Source: Pseudomonas batumici
Lineage (GTDB): Bacteria > Pseudomonadota > Gammaproteobacteria > Pseudomonadales > Pseudomonadaceae
Assembly (NCBI RefSeq): GCF_000820515.1
Contig: NZ_JXDG01000035.1
Location: 1 to 64,000 of the forward strand
Reading direction: 5' to 3'
DNA: 64,000 nt
The notes under the pieces were generated by a model, which saw only the letters and a program-made list of their open reading frames with translations, ran no database searches and had not been told where the DNA came from. Shown here piece by piece: positions 52,820 to 61,563 of the stretch (positions within the stretch are counted from its first letter, which is position 1; each line of letters starts with the position of its first letter). A program made the position numbers and the translations under genes.

Positions 52820-53863
52820 TCATGCAACGCTCAGTTGCAGCGGCGTGGAGGCGGATTCCAGCCATTGGGTCTTGCCCAGCCAGGTATCCAGCTGGACGGC
52901 CACGCTCGGGTCGAGCAGGTCGCGTTCGGCCAGCCATTTTTCGTCGAACACGGTGTGCAGGTACTTTTCCCCGCCGTCGGCAATCGGTACCACGACGTTG
53001 CCGCTGAGCACCCCTTTATGGATCAGCTCCAGCGCCTTGAAGATCGCGCCACCGGTTGATCCCCCCACCAGCAACGCCATGTTCCTGGCGATGTAGCGTG
53101 CGGTTTCGAAGGCTTGGGCGTCGGTGACCTGGACGCCCAGGTCGATGCAGCTGTAGTCGAGCACCAGGCCCACGGTATCGCCGGCGGGGGTGCCGGTACC
53201 GGATTGGTAATACGGATAACCGGGGTGGCCGAAGACGATGGAACCGGCGGGCTCGACGCCAACCGTCACCGTGCTGGAGTTGTGCGATTTCAGTCCACGG
53301 GCGATACCGGTCATCGACCCGCCAGTGCCGACGCAACCCACGTAGGCCCCGACCTTGCCCCCGGCCTGGGCAATGGTTTCCCGGACGAAATCGCTGTAAC
53401 CGCCGGCGTTGGCGGCATTGTCGGACTGGTTCATGAACACCGCGCCGGGAATCTGTTCGGCCAGTTCCGCCGCCAAGCGCTGGCGTTCGACCACCGCGAC
53501 CTCATCCTCCCGGTAAGTGCCCGAGACATAGCGCACGTCCGCGCCCAGTGCCTTCATCACGGCAATCTTGTCCTGGGCGGCGTGGTGGTCGACCACGGCA
53601 ATGAACTGCAAACCGAATTCGACAGCCGCCATGGCCAGGCCGATGCCGGTATTGCCCGAGGACGATTCGACCACCACGCCGCCGGGCTTCAGGCGCCCGG
53701 ACTTGAGGGCGGCGAGCACCATGTTGCGGGCCATTCGGTCCTTGATACTACCGCCGGGGTTATTCTTCTCGATCTTGAGCAACAACCTGGCGTTCGTATC
53801 CGGAACAGCAAGGGCCAACATCGGCGTATTACCAATAAGGTCCGAGACTTTATTCAATATCAT
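52820..53863 (-). CDS. sbnA: SbnA-like PLP-dependent synthase (cysteine synthase fold)
   Basis: The 347-residue fold-type II PLP enzyme has the PLP lysine in NNPGGSIKDR (Lys41), the substrate loop SSGNTGIG and the glycine-rich phosphate loop GCVGTGGSMTG. SbnA condenses O-phospho-L-serine with L-glutamate to N-(1-amino-1-carboxyl-2-ethyl)-glutamate (ACEGA). Neighbouring SbnC-, SbnD-, SbnG-, SbnH- and SbnI-like genes favour this role over cysteine synthesis. ATG 53863 has AAGGAG 8 bases upstream. Confidence 0.84.
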   Translation of the reverse strand: MILNKVSDLIGNTPMLALAVPDTNARLLLKIEKNNPGGSIKDRMARNMVLAALKSGRLKPGGVVVESSSGNTGIGLAMAAVEFGLQFIAVVDHHAAQDKIAVMKALGADVRYVSGTYREDEVAVVERQRLAAELAEQIPGAVFMNQSDNAANAGGYSDFVRETIAQAGGKVGAYVGCVGTGGSMTGIARGLKSHNSSTVTVGVEPAGSIVFGHPGYPYYQSGTGTPAGDTVGLVLDYSCIDLGVQVTDAQAFETARYIARNMALLVGGSTGGAIFKALELIHKGVLSGNVVVPIADGGEKYLHTVFDEKWLAERDLLDPSVAVQLDTWLGKTQWLESASTPLQLSVA

Positions 53864-53877
53864 TTGAAGTGCTCCTT

Positions 53878-55272
53878 TCAGTAGTCAGGTGAAAACGCGT
53901 AGTGACCGTCCGTACAACAACTCGCCATCAGTCGCCGGGGCAGGGGATGGCGATGGAATTCGTTCTCCAACAAGTCCATCTGGTAGCCGGCGGTATTGGC
54001 ATAGATCAATAAATCGCCGGCTTGAGGCGTTGTATTGAAATGGATCAAACGGTGGGTGATGACATCGTCTTCCAGGCAACTATGGCCGGCGATATAAGCT
54101 TGTATGGGTTTAGGCGCTGATACTGGCTGGGTGATCAGGATCGGATCGACAAGGTATTCCGATGAGAACCATGTTTCGCAGGCACTGAAACTACTGCCTT
54201 CGACAAACAGAACAGTCTTGTCGTTGGCCAGTTGTTTGATTCGGGTTATACGAAACACTGAGATCGCCGCTTGGTCGACCAGGCTTCGGCCGGGCTCCAG
54301 CGCCAACGTAATGTTCTGGTTTTTCAAGTAGTCAGCAATGGAACAGCCGGCCGAATGTTCGGCCTGGAGAAACAGTGTCAGCCACTGGCAGGCCGTTAGA
54401 TGACTGCCATAAGGATAAAAAGAGTTGGGCACTCTCTGGTTGTGATAATGACTGGGCTGATTGGCGTTCTGTAAGAACTGGGCATAGGCCTGGGGGTCGA
54501 TATAGCGTATTGGCAAGCCGCCGCCGATGTCGATGATCCCTGGGGTCAAGGCCATTTCCCGAGCCGCGTCGACGAATCCGCCGAGCTCGCGAAAGGCCTG
54601 TACCCGGGTTTCGACGTCATACCCGCCAAGATGAAAATGGAACCCTTCGAAGTGGATGATTTCGCTGAGTTCGGTCAGGCGTTGCAAGCAGGACAGCAGC
54701 TCGTCCGCGCCCATTCCAAAGCGGCTCGATGGGCAGCTCCTTGGCCTGTAGCGCAGTAGAACCCGGGCTTTGACGGGGGCCGACAGAGACTCGACCACGC
54801 TCTTCAGATGATCGAACTCCTCCTGGGAGTCGACGCAAATCAGCGCACCCTCGCGCACCAGCGCCCGGTGGAAGGCTGCGGTTTTGGCCGGCCCCGTGGC
54901 ACACAGTCGCTCCGGCGGCGTACCGGCACGCAGCGCCGACTCCAGTTCGTAGAGGCTGGAAACATCGGTACCGATACCCGAGCCGGCGGCGGCGCCGAGC
55001 AGACTTTGCGACTTGTTGGCCTTGGCGCCATAGAAGATCGCATGGCGCACGCCAAATTGATTCAACACGGATTGGAAGGCGGCTACGTTGGCTTGAAATG
55101 CATGTGGCCATACCAGGTTCAAGGGCGAACCGTGTTGCGTCACCAGATCGATAAGTGTGTCCGGGGTATTGTGGAGAAAATCTGAAATAACCGGGTCAAG
55201 CAGTGGCGTCAGGAGTTCGGGGGTATGAACTTCAATTCGCTCTTTGAGTCGTGGCGCCATTGAAACAGGCAT
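53878..55272 (-). CDS. sbnH: SbnH-like PLP-dependent decarboxylase
   Basis: The 464-residue alanine-racemase-fold decarboxylase (ornithine/diaminopimelate type) has the PLP lysine in FYGAKANKSQ (Lys84), HFHLGGY, the phosphate loop DIGGGLPIRY and a C-terminal active-site Cys in CLEDDVI. SbnH decarboxylates a citryl-diaminopropionate intermediate, giving an ethylenediamine unit. It is the first gene of the minus-strand operon. ATG 55272 has AGAGGT 5 bases upstream. Confidence 0.84.
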   Translation of the reverse strand: MPVSMAPRLKERIEVHTPELLTPLLDPVISDFLHNTPDTLIDLVTQHGSPLNLVWPHAFQANVAAFQSVLNQFGVRHAIFYGAKANKSQSLLGAAAGSGIGTDVSSLYELESALRAGTPPERLCATGPAKTAAFHRALVREGALICVDSQEEFDHLKSVVESLSAPVKARVLLRYRPRSCPSSRFGMGADELLSCLQRLTELSEIIHFEGFHFHLGGYDVETRVQAFRELGGFVDAAREMALTPGIIDIGGGLPIRYIDPQAYAQFLQNANQPSHYHNQRVPNSFYPYGSHLTACQWLTLFLQAEHSAGCSIADYLKNQNITLALEPGRSLVDQAAISVFRITRIKQLANDKTVLFVEGSSFSACETWFSSEYLVDPILITQPVSAPKPIQAYIAGHSCLEDDVITHRLIHFNTTPQAGDLLIYANTAGYQMDLLENEFHRHPLPRRLMASCCTDGHYAFSPDY

Positions 55273-55751
55273 AGTTAACCTCTGGCATCGAAAACGTCGC
55301 CATTCATATTTCGACAACTAAATGTTGCCGACAAAAGTGATACTGCCTCTCGTCAGGTGCGAGAATTCAAACCGGTGGCGGAGGGGGCCAAACAGTATCG
55401 GATGACAAGGGAATGACACGGACGACAGTCATAGAGTGACAAAACAATTGCATGACAACCTCATTCCATGTGGTTTATGCGGGAATGGCGTCTAGCCATT
55501 AATTAATGACCCGCCGCACAGTTTCTAAAGTGCTAGCAGCTGACATCTAAAGGGCATCACTGCATAACACGTCTCGGAACATTTCCTGGATGTACGAGGA
55601 AACCTACGAACTGGTGAGAACGATATTGCTAATGTGAATGATTATCAAGTAGGATTTTCAAATATTTTGCGTAGGCCCCCCAGCGCCGGTGCGCCAAGCA
55701 CGTTTTATTCGCGCCCTCATCACAAGCCATTGCAGGCCAAGGAGAGATTCA
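55273..55751. promoter_or_regulatory. Divergent promoter region of the siderophore locus with Fur-box-like site
   Basis: This 479-base spacer has no gene. At 55633-55651 the minus strand reads CTTGATAATCATTCAC, matching the second part of the Fur consensus (GATAATCATT). A perfect palindrome CATTAATTAATG lies at 55497-55508. Both divergent operons are probably iron-repressed from here. Confidence 0.55.
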
Positions 55752-56483
55752 ATGACAACTGATCGTCTCAGCACCACCGCCACGCTTCCCATCAGCTACC
55801 TGTTTGTTCCGGGCAATCGTCCCGAGCGTTTTGCCAAGGCCGTCGACGCCCGGCCCGACGCGATCATCCTGGACCTGGAGGACGCCGTTCACCCCGACAG
55901 CAAAGCGGCTTCCCGGGCGGCGATCTGGGTCTGGCAGGAGAAAACCCCGTTCACGGGCTGCCAGCGTTACATCCGGTTGAACGACGTCAACAGCCGCTTT
56001 TTCGCCCAGGACATGACGTGGCTCGGCGACATGCGCTACCCGGAGCGTTGCGCCGGCATTTTCCTGCCCAAGGCCGAGTGCCCCGAGACCTTGTCCCGGG
56101 TGGTCGAGCGGTTGCGGGCCTGGAATCCCGACTTGCAGATTGTCGCGATCATCGAGACCGCCAAGGGCCTGCAGCAGGTCGAAGCCATTGCCGGGATCCC
56201 AGGGGTGACGCGCCTGGCGTTCGGTTCACTGGATTTCTCCCAGGACATCGATTGCCGCCAGATACCGGAAGCCTTTCTCTTTGCCCGCAATCGCATCGTC
56301 CTGGCTTCGCGCGCGGCCTGTCTACCGGCACCGATCGACGGGGTGACGCCCGCGCTCAGCGACATGGCGGTGGTGGCGCGCGAGTCGCACGACGCACGGG
56401 CCCTGGGGTTTGGCGCCAAGCTGTGCATTCATCCCGCGCAATTGGACACCGTGCAGCGGGCCTTCCTGCCCGATGCCTGCTGA
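55752..56483 (+). CDS. sbnG: SbnG-like citrate synthase (HpcH/HpaI aldolase fold)
   Basis: The 243-residue product is of the HpcH/HpaI-CitE family: FVPGNRPERF near the N-terminus, DLEDAV, active-site Arg75 (YIRLN), metal ligands Glu135 (IIETAKG) and Asp161 (FGSLDFSQD). SbnG makes citrate from oxaloacetate and acetyl-CoA for staphyloferrin B; its fold is the same, so citrate supply is the likely role here. ATG 55752 has AAGGAGAG upstream. It is divergent from the main operon and followed by the SbnI-like gene (27-base gap). Confidence 0.8.
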   Translation: MTTDRLSTTATLPISYLFVPGNRPERFAKAVDARPDAIILDLEDAVHPDSKAASRAAIWVWQEKTPFTGCQRYIRLNDVNSRFFAQDMTWLGDMRYPERCAGIFLPKAECPETLSRVVERLRAWNPDLQIVAIIETAKGLQQVEAIAGIPGVTRLAFGSLDFSQDIDCRQIPEAFLFARNRIVLASRAACLPAPIDGVTPALSDMAVVARESHDARALGFGAKLCIHPAQLDTVQRAFLPDAC

Positions 56484-56510
56484 ACCGACCGTCAACTCAG
56501 GAGATGCGCC

Positions 56511-56948
56511 ATGGAAAACCGCCAGCCTTGTTTCGCCGAAGCGGCTACGCAGCAAGGGTACGACATCGTGTTGCGGCCTTTGGATGATGTGCGGCAGTCG
56601 GAACAGGTCGACCCCGGCAATGTGCAGCGGCTGCGTGAGTCGATCCTGCACACGGGCCAATGGCTCGAGCCGATCATTGTGGAGCGTTCGAAAGGGATCG
56701 TGATGGATGGCAATCACCGCCTCAACGCCGCGTTGCAACTGGGCTTGAAACGGGTGCCCTGCATTGAGCTCGATTACGCCGACCCGCGGGTGCGGGTGCG
56801 GCATTGGCAGACCGGGCAGGCGTTTGAAGTGACGCGGATTTTCACCACGATTGCGCGAGGGGAGATCTTTCCCTACAAGACCACCCGGCATGCCTTCGAC
56901 CCGGCACTGCCGGTGGTCGCCATCCCTTTGGACAACCTGTATGGCTGA
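56511..56948 (+). CDS. sbnI: Short ParB/Srx-fold protein, SbnI/SerK-like
   Basis: The 145-residue product is a ParB-like nuclease-fold protein with VMDGNHRLNAALQLG (DGNHR at 66-70). That motif is characteristic of free-serine kinases (SerK, SbnI), which make O-phospho-L-serine, the SbnA substrate. S. aureus SbnI is about 254 residues; this protein is much shorter and lacks its C-terminal part. Position next to the SbnG-like gene supports the role. It lacks the DNA-binding region of true ParB proteins. Confidence 0.72.
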   Translation: MENRQPCFAEAATQQGYDIVLRPLDDVRQSEQVDPGNVQRLRESILHTGQWLEPIIVERSKGIVMDGNHRLNAALQLGLKRVPCIELDYADPRVRVRHWQTGQAFEVTRIFTTIARGEIFPYKTTRHAFDPALPVVAIPLDNLYG

Positions 56949-56968
56949 AGGCTGGCGCACATGCCAGG

Positions 56969-56993
56969 CCAAGGTGCTTCATGAGCACCTTGG
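56969..56993. terminator. Hairpin between convergent genes
   Basis: CCAAGGTGCT (56969-56978) pairs perfectly with AGCACCTTGG (56984-56993) over TCATG. It lies between the SbnI-like stop and the convergent FUSC-gene stop; no T-tract follows. Confidence 0.6.
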
Positions 56994-57000
56994 ACCGGCC

Positions 57001-58071
57001 TCAGGCTTTCTCGGACTCCGGCCATAATCCGACATGGATCAAGAGGGTGACGATGACCCCCAGCAGGATGCCGACCAGGCGATCGCGGATTTCGCTCAGG
57101 TTGGTCATCGGTGCGAAGTCCGCCAGCAGCGCCAGCGCGAAGGCGAACGCGATCTGGATACCGGCATAGCTGCTGCGTGGCGAGCCCGCGCTGACCCACG
57201 CGGCCAGGCCCAGCACGGGCAGGCTCATCAATAACAGGCCGACGATGCTCTCGATCTGCGGCACCACCCACACCATGCACAACAGCGCCAGGGCACTGCC
57301 GACCAGGCAGCCGAGGATGCGCAACAGGCCTTTGTGCAGGGTCTTTTCCAGGCTTGGCATGGCCGTGATCAGGCAGGTGAGCATGGCGGTGTGGATCCCG
57401 GGCCAGTCGACCGCGGTGTACAGCAGGTAGCACAACAGGGCGGCAAGCAGGGTCTTGAAGGCGAACTGCAGATAGGCCGGGTTTTCGAAGGCGTCGGCCA
57501 CCAGCAGGGGCGGCTTGGGTGCCCGTGGGGTTTCGGCGGGGGGCGGTAGCGGCAACAGCAGGGTGTTGACCGCCACGGTCACCACCGTCGGATAGACAAT
57601 CGCGACCCAGGCCCAGAGGCAGACACGGGTCAGGGCTTCGGGATTGTTATTGAGGTCCACCTGGCTCTGGATATAGATCGTCACCAGGGCCATCACGAAA
57701 AACAGCGGGCTCAGTCGACAGGTGCGCATGAAAAACACACTGACGAAAAACACCAGGCTGGCGGCGGCAATGCGCAGCAGGGGATAGTCGAAGGTGAATT
57801 TCAGCAGCAGGATCGCCACGCCCACGGCCAGCGTGGTGCTGACGATGAACAACATGCCCAGCATCCGGGTCAGGGCCAGGCTCGATTGGGTCACGAAGAA
57901 CACCAGCACCAGGGAGATCGACAGCAGCGGCACCTGCAAGGTCATGGAGAGCAGGATGACGATCGTGCAACTGACCAGATGACGCACAAGCGCATTCATT
58001 CTGCCAGGGCGACTGCTCAGTTCCTCCTTGAGGATTTCCAGTGGCGACTGCCCCTGCGTGGCGTCCTTCAT
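57001..58071 (-). CDS. FUSC-family efflux membrane protein
   Basis: The 356-residue inner-membrane protein has two blocks of hydrophobic segments (about 30-180 and 210-350) typical of FUSC/aromatic-acid exporters such as AaeB and MdtO. Its ATG overlaps the HlyD stop by 4 bases, so it is coupled to the periplasmic adaptor gene. It forms an inner-membrane pump with that adaptor; substrate unknown. No outer-membrane channel gene lies in the window. Confidence 0.8.
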   Translation of the reverse strand: MKDATQGQSPLEILKEELSSRPGRMNALVRHLVSCTIVILLSMTLQVPLLSISLVLVFFVTQSSLALTRMLGMLFIVSTTLAVGVAILLLKFTFDYPLLRIAAASLVFFVSVFFMRTCRLSPLFFVMALVTIYIQSQVDLNNNPEALTRVCLWAWVAIVYPTVVTVAVNTLLLPLPPPAETPRAPKPPLLVADAFENPAYLQFAFKTLLAALLCYLLYTAVDWPGIHTAMLTCLITAMPSLEKTLHKGLLRILGCLVGSALALLCMVWVVPQIESIVGLLLMSLPVLGLAAWVSAGSPRSSYAGIQIAFAFALALLADFAPMTNLSEIRDRLVGILLGVIVTLLIHVGLWPESEKA

Positions 58072-59135
58072 GGCGTCGTGGTCGACGATGCTTGCGCCGG
58101 GCCGCTACCGGTGTTGACGACGGCGACGGCCGATGCGCCGATGCGGAATGACGGCAGGTCCGGTCCATTGACGCGGATGCGCACCGGAAAGCGTTGCGAC
58201 ACCCTGACCCAGTTGATCGAGCGCGCGACCTTGGGCAAGCCGTTGACGTCCGTCCCGCCATCATCAGGAAGCACGCCGAAACCGATCGAGTCGACATTGC
58301 CCGCGAATGTCTGGCGCGTATCGCTCATCAGGTAGACCGTGGAGGGATCGCCCGGTCGGATGTTCTTCAGCTCGGTTTCGCGGAAATTGGCGACCACGTA
58401 CCAATGCTGCGTGTCGATCAGGCTGAACACCGGCTGGCCCGCCGAGGCGAATTGACCAACCGTTGTCTTGAGGCCCACCACGCGCCCGTCGAACGAAGCA
58501 CGCACGGTGCTGTACTCGACGTTCAGCGCTGCCCGGGCGATCTGTGCTTCGATCACCGCCCGATGGGCCACCAGGGCCTCGACGCCGCTGACCGCCGCAG
58601 TGGCCTGACGGGCTTGCAGTTGGCTCACGTTGAGTTGCGACAGCGCACTGCGTCGGGAGGTGCGTGACTGGTCGATGGCCTCCGCGGAGATGTAGCCATG
58701 GGACAGCAGGCTTTCCTGGCGCCTGAGGGTGTCGCCGCTTTGCTTGGCCAGCGCCTGCGCCCGCTCGATCTCGGCATGCGCCGCCTCGGCGTTCAGGCGC
58801 TGGGCGTTGACCTGCCGTTGGTTCAGGCCGATCTGCTGATCCAGCTCCACCAGCGCCGCCCTGGCCTCGTCCAGTGCCACCTGGTAGGGGCGCGGATCGA
58901 TGCGCATCAGTACGTCGCCCTGGTGGACGGGCTGGTTTTCCCGCACGGGCAACTCGACGATGCGCCCGCTGACCTGCGGGGTGACATTGACGGTATCGGC
59001 ATAGGCGTAGGCGTCGTCGGTGCGCGGTTGCGCATCCAGCCGGGCGATCACCCAGAGCAGCAGGCCCAGGACGGCGACGCAGAGGGCGCCTACCAGCAGT
59101 CGACGAGGATATTGAGCAGACGAGTGTGTGTTCAT
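58068..59135 (-). CDS. HlyD-family efflux periplasmic adaptor (MdtN/EmrA-like)
   Basis: The 355-residue product has an N-terminal membrane anchor (about 11-30), a lipoyl/barrel-sandwich half (NVTPQVSGRIVELPVRENQ), a coiled-coil hairpin (about 85-190) and the returning half (STVRASFDGRVVGLKTTVGQ). It bridges the FUSC pump to an outer-membrane channel encoded elsewhere. It is the second gene of the ytcA-type operon. Confidence 0.86.
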   Translation of the reverse strand: MNTHSSAQYPRRLLVGALCVAVLGLLLWVIARLDAQPRTDDAYAYADTVNVTPQVSGRIVELPVRENQPVHQGDVLMRIDPRPYQVALDEARAALVELDQQIGLNQRQVNAQRLNAEAAHAEIERAQALAKQSGDTLRRQESLLSHGYISAEAIDQSRTSRRSALSQLNVSQLQARQATAAVSGVEALVAHRAVIEAQIARAALNVEYSTVRASFDGRVVGLKTTVGQFASAGQPVFSLIDTQHWYVVANFRETELKNIRPGDPSTVYLMSDTRQTFAGNVDSIGFGVLPDDGGTDVNGLPKVARSINWVRVSQRFPVRIRVNGPDLPSFRIGASAVAVVNTGSGPAQASSTTTP

Positions 59136-59150
59136 GGGAAAACGCCCGGG

Positions 59151-59456
59151 TTAGAAAAAGACCAGCCAGGTCAGCAGCGAAAAAAACAGGGCCAGCAGCG
59201 GGTAGCTCAGCACCAGCGGTTGCAGCCATGCGGTACGCTGTGTCCTGAGCAGCACAGCCCTGATCACAAAGGTCAGCAGGACGCCGCCGATCGTGCAAAA
59301 CAGCCAATCCGGGAAATAGGCGCCGATCACGTTGATCGACGGGGGCTGCTTGCAGGCTGCCAGTGTCAGGCAGGCCAGGGTGCCAGCCAGTGTTTTTCCG
59401 GTACGGTAGAGACGTTCGCCCGGGGAGCGGGCGCCGGTGGGGCGGGTATTAATCAA
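59151..59456 (-). CDS. YtcA-like lipoprotein
   Basis: The 101-residue product has a lipobox LTLAAC (Cys near residue 35) and two further hydrophobic segments, matching the YtcA family found with MdtN/FUSC pumps. No ATG lies near the lipobox; the best candidate start is TTG 59456, but its ribosome binding site is weak and the true start is uncertain. It precedes the HlyD gene by 15 bases. Confidence 0.62.
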   Translation of the reverse strand: MINTRPTGARSPGERLYRTGKTLAGTLACLTLAACKQPPSINVIGAYFPDWLFCTIGGVLLTFVIRAVLLRTQRTAWLQPLVLSYPLLALFFSLLTWLVFF

Positions 59457-59660
59457 GGTCGACGCTTCTGGTTGGATTGGCAAAACGGGGCGCGCCGCAA
59501 ACGCTCGAGCCCGGAGCGAAGTGAACGAGTGTTCCGCAGTCTTTCGTTGCCGATATTCTAGAGAGCGCTTCAGGGGTGAACATGATCTGTTCGGCCATAA
59601 AATTGATAGGGAGTGCACTGTGATCGACCTTGGGTGTCTTTGGGTGGAGTCGATGCGCCA

Positions 59661-60674
59661 GTGAGTAATCAACAGCGTAGCATCAGTGGTGCGGTGATCA
59701 TGTCCAGGGTCGGGCTTGAGCGTGGCCTGTCGATCGTGGACTTTCTCGCAGGCTCCAGGCTTGAGCCCGGCGACTTGGCCAATCCCACGGCAATCATTTC
59801 CTTCGAGCAGGAGTTTCGCCTGATCCGCAACCTGCTCGCGTACTGTGGCGGCGCCACCGGCCTGGGGCTGGAAGTGGGGTCGCGCTACCGCTTCACCTCA
59901 TTGGCCGCGCTGGGATTCGCCCTGGTCAGCAGCCCCACGCTGCGCGATGCCTTTTCACTGATTCCGCACTATTCCGAGTTGAATGCCAGCCTGGTGCGCG
60001 TGGCGGTGGATGCCCGGGCAACGGACCTGCGGATCGAATGCGAGGAGAGCGGGATCCCGCTGGAGTTGCGCCCGTTCATCGTCGAGCGATGCTTTGCCGC
60101 CGGGTTGCGGATCGCCGGCGATCTGCTCGGACGTACGGCGATGCCCCAGGCCATTGCGTTCAGTTTTGCCGAACCTGCCGACGTGGCGCTTTATCAGCGA
60201 CTCACCGGTGTGCGTCCGCAGTTCAATGCGCCGAAAAGCACCCTGGTCTTCAGCCAGGCCGACGCGGATGTATTGCTGGCCCTGGCCGATCCGCTGGCGC
60301 TGCATATCGCCCATGACCAGTGTCGACGAGGTTTGCAGGTCGGGCCGAAGACCGGCGAACTGACGGCGCGCGTGCGCGAGTTGCTGGCCGCACAGCCGGC
60401 CGCGATGCCCTCCATGGGACAGCTGGCCGACAGCCTGTGCCTGTCGGTGCGGACCTTGCGGCGTCGATTGCGGGAGGAGGGCACGGCCTATCTCGGCTTG
60501 TGCGACGAAGTGCGCGAAGCCATCGCCGAACGCTTGCTGACCGGCTCGCGCCTGCAGATCGAGCAGATCGCCGAGACCCTGGGGTATTCGGAGTCCGCCA
60601 GCTTTATCCATGCGTTCAAGCGCTGGACCGGGGAGTCTCCCCATGCCTTTCGGCGTGCCCGGCGCCCGGACTGA
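59661..60674 (+). CDS. AraC-family transcriptional regulator
   Basis: The 337-residue product has an arabinose-binding-type N-terminal domain (about 20-210) and a C-terminal AraC helix-turn-helix pair (about 240-335, with MGQLADSLCLSVRTLRRRL and IEQIAETLGYSESASFIHAF). Start is uncertain: GTG 59661 (GGAG about 11 bases upstream), ATG 59700 or ATG 59613. It is divergent from the pump operon and may control it. Confidence 0.82.
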   Translation: MSNQQRSISGAVIMSRVGLERGLSIVDFLAGSRLEPGDLANPTAIISFEQEFRLIRNLLAYCGGATGLGLEVGSRYRFTSLAALGFALVSSPTLRDAFSLIPHYSELNASLVRVAVDARATDLRIECEESGIPLELRPFIVERCFAAGLRIAGDLLGRTAMPQAIAFSFAEPADVALYQRLTGVRPQFNAPKSTLVFSQADADVLLALADPLALHIAHDQCRRGLQVGPKTGELTARVRELLAAQPAAMPSMGQLADSLCLSVRTLRRRLREEGTAYLGLCDEVREAIAERLLTGSRLQIEQIAETLGYSESASFIHAFKRWTGESPHAFRRARRPD

Positions 60675-60717
60675 TCCGGCAAAGATCCGGGTGAGGGGCG
60701 ACTTCCTGTCAGCCTGG

Positions 60718-61563
60718 TCAAGCTTGTGGATCGAAGGCCGTCATACCCGCCTGCGCCTGTTTGCTGCGCAGGGCTATTGCGCCGGGTACCCAGGCATGGG
60801 GAAAGAGGTAGAAGCGGTTCTCCTCCACGCCCTTCAGGGTGATTTCGGCGATTTCGCGTGCGGACATCTTGCCGGCTTCCACGGCTCGTCTCACACGCTC
60901 TTCGTACTGCCGCTTCATCTCGCTGTCGGCGGCAGTATCAGCGAATTCCGCCGGCCGGTTGCGCTCGGACTCGATGATGCCGGTCGGGAAGAAGGCCGGA
61001 GAGAGCACGCTGACGCCGACCATGCTGTTGGCCATCTTCAGGTCGTTGGCCAGGCTCTCTGAAAGCGCCACCACCGCCGCTTTCGTGGCGTTGTAAATGC
61101 CACTGCCGGCCGAATACATCCAGCCAGCCGCCGAGGCGATATTGACGATGTGCCCCTCGCCCTGTTCGAGCATGATTGGCGTGAAGGCTTTCACGCCCCA
61201 AGCGACGCCATAAAGATTGACGTTGGTGACCCACTGCCAGTCGGCGACGGTGTTTTCCCAGATCGGCGCGGTGACGCCCACGCCGGCGTTATTGAACAGC
61301 AGATGCACACCGCCGAAACGTTGCACGGCCAGTTTCGCCAGTGCGGCGACCTGCTCGAATCTGGACACGTCCACCTGCAGGGTGGCGATGTCTGTGCCGG
61401 GGTGTTCCTGCTGGATCAAGGTGCGGGTGGTCTCCAGGTTGGCGGCTTCGACATCGGCCAGTACCAGCTTCATCCGACGTCGCGCACAAGCCATCGCCAG
61501 TTCTCGGCCCAGGCCGGCGCCGGCTCCGGTGATCACGCTGACCTTAGCGTTCAAGTCTTTCAT
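60718..61563 (-). CDS. Short-chain dehydrogenase/reductase
   Basis: The 281-residue product has the SDR cofactor motif TGAGAGLG (about 12-19), NNAG near 90 and the catalytic YNATK (about 157-161). It overlaps the VOC-SRPBCC fusion gene by 20 bases, indicating one operon. Substrate unknown. Confidence 0.86.
   Translation of the reverse strand: MKDLNAKVSVITGAGAGLGRELAMACARRRMKLVLADVEAANLETTRTLIQQEHPGTDIATLQVDVSRFEQVAALAKLAVQRFGGVHLLFNNAGVGVTAPIWENTVADWQWVTNVNLYGVAWGVKAFTPIMLEQGEGHIVNIASAAGWMYSAGSGIYNATKAAVVALSESLANDLKMANSMVGVSVLSPAFFPTGIIESERNRPAEFADTAADSEMKRQYEERVRRAVEAGKMSAREIAEITLKGVEENRFYLFPHAWVPGAIALRSKQAQAGMTAFDPQA

Noticed and set aside
52820..53863. Housekeeping cysteine synthase
   Set aside because: The fold fits CysK/CysM, but the surrounding sbn-like genes and operon position make the SbnA role more likely.
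56511..56948. Chromosome partition protein ParB or origin-linked gene
   Set aside because: It is far too short, lacks the central helix-turn-helix, has no parA neighbour and lies in a siderophore locus.
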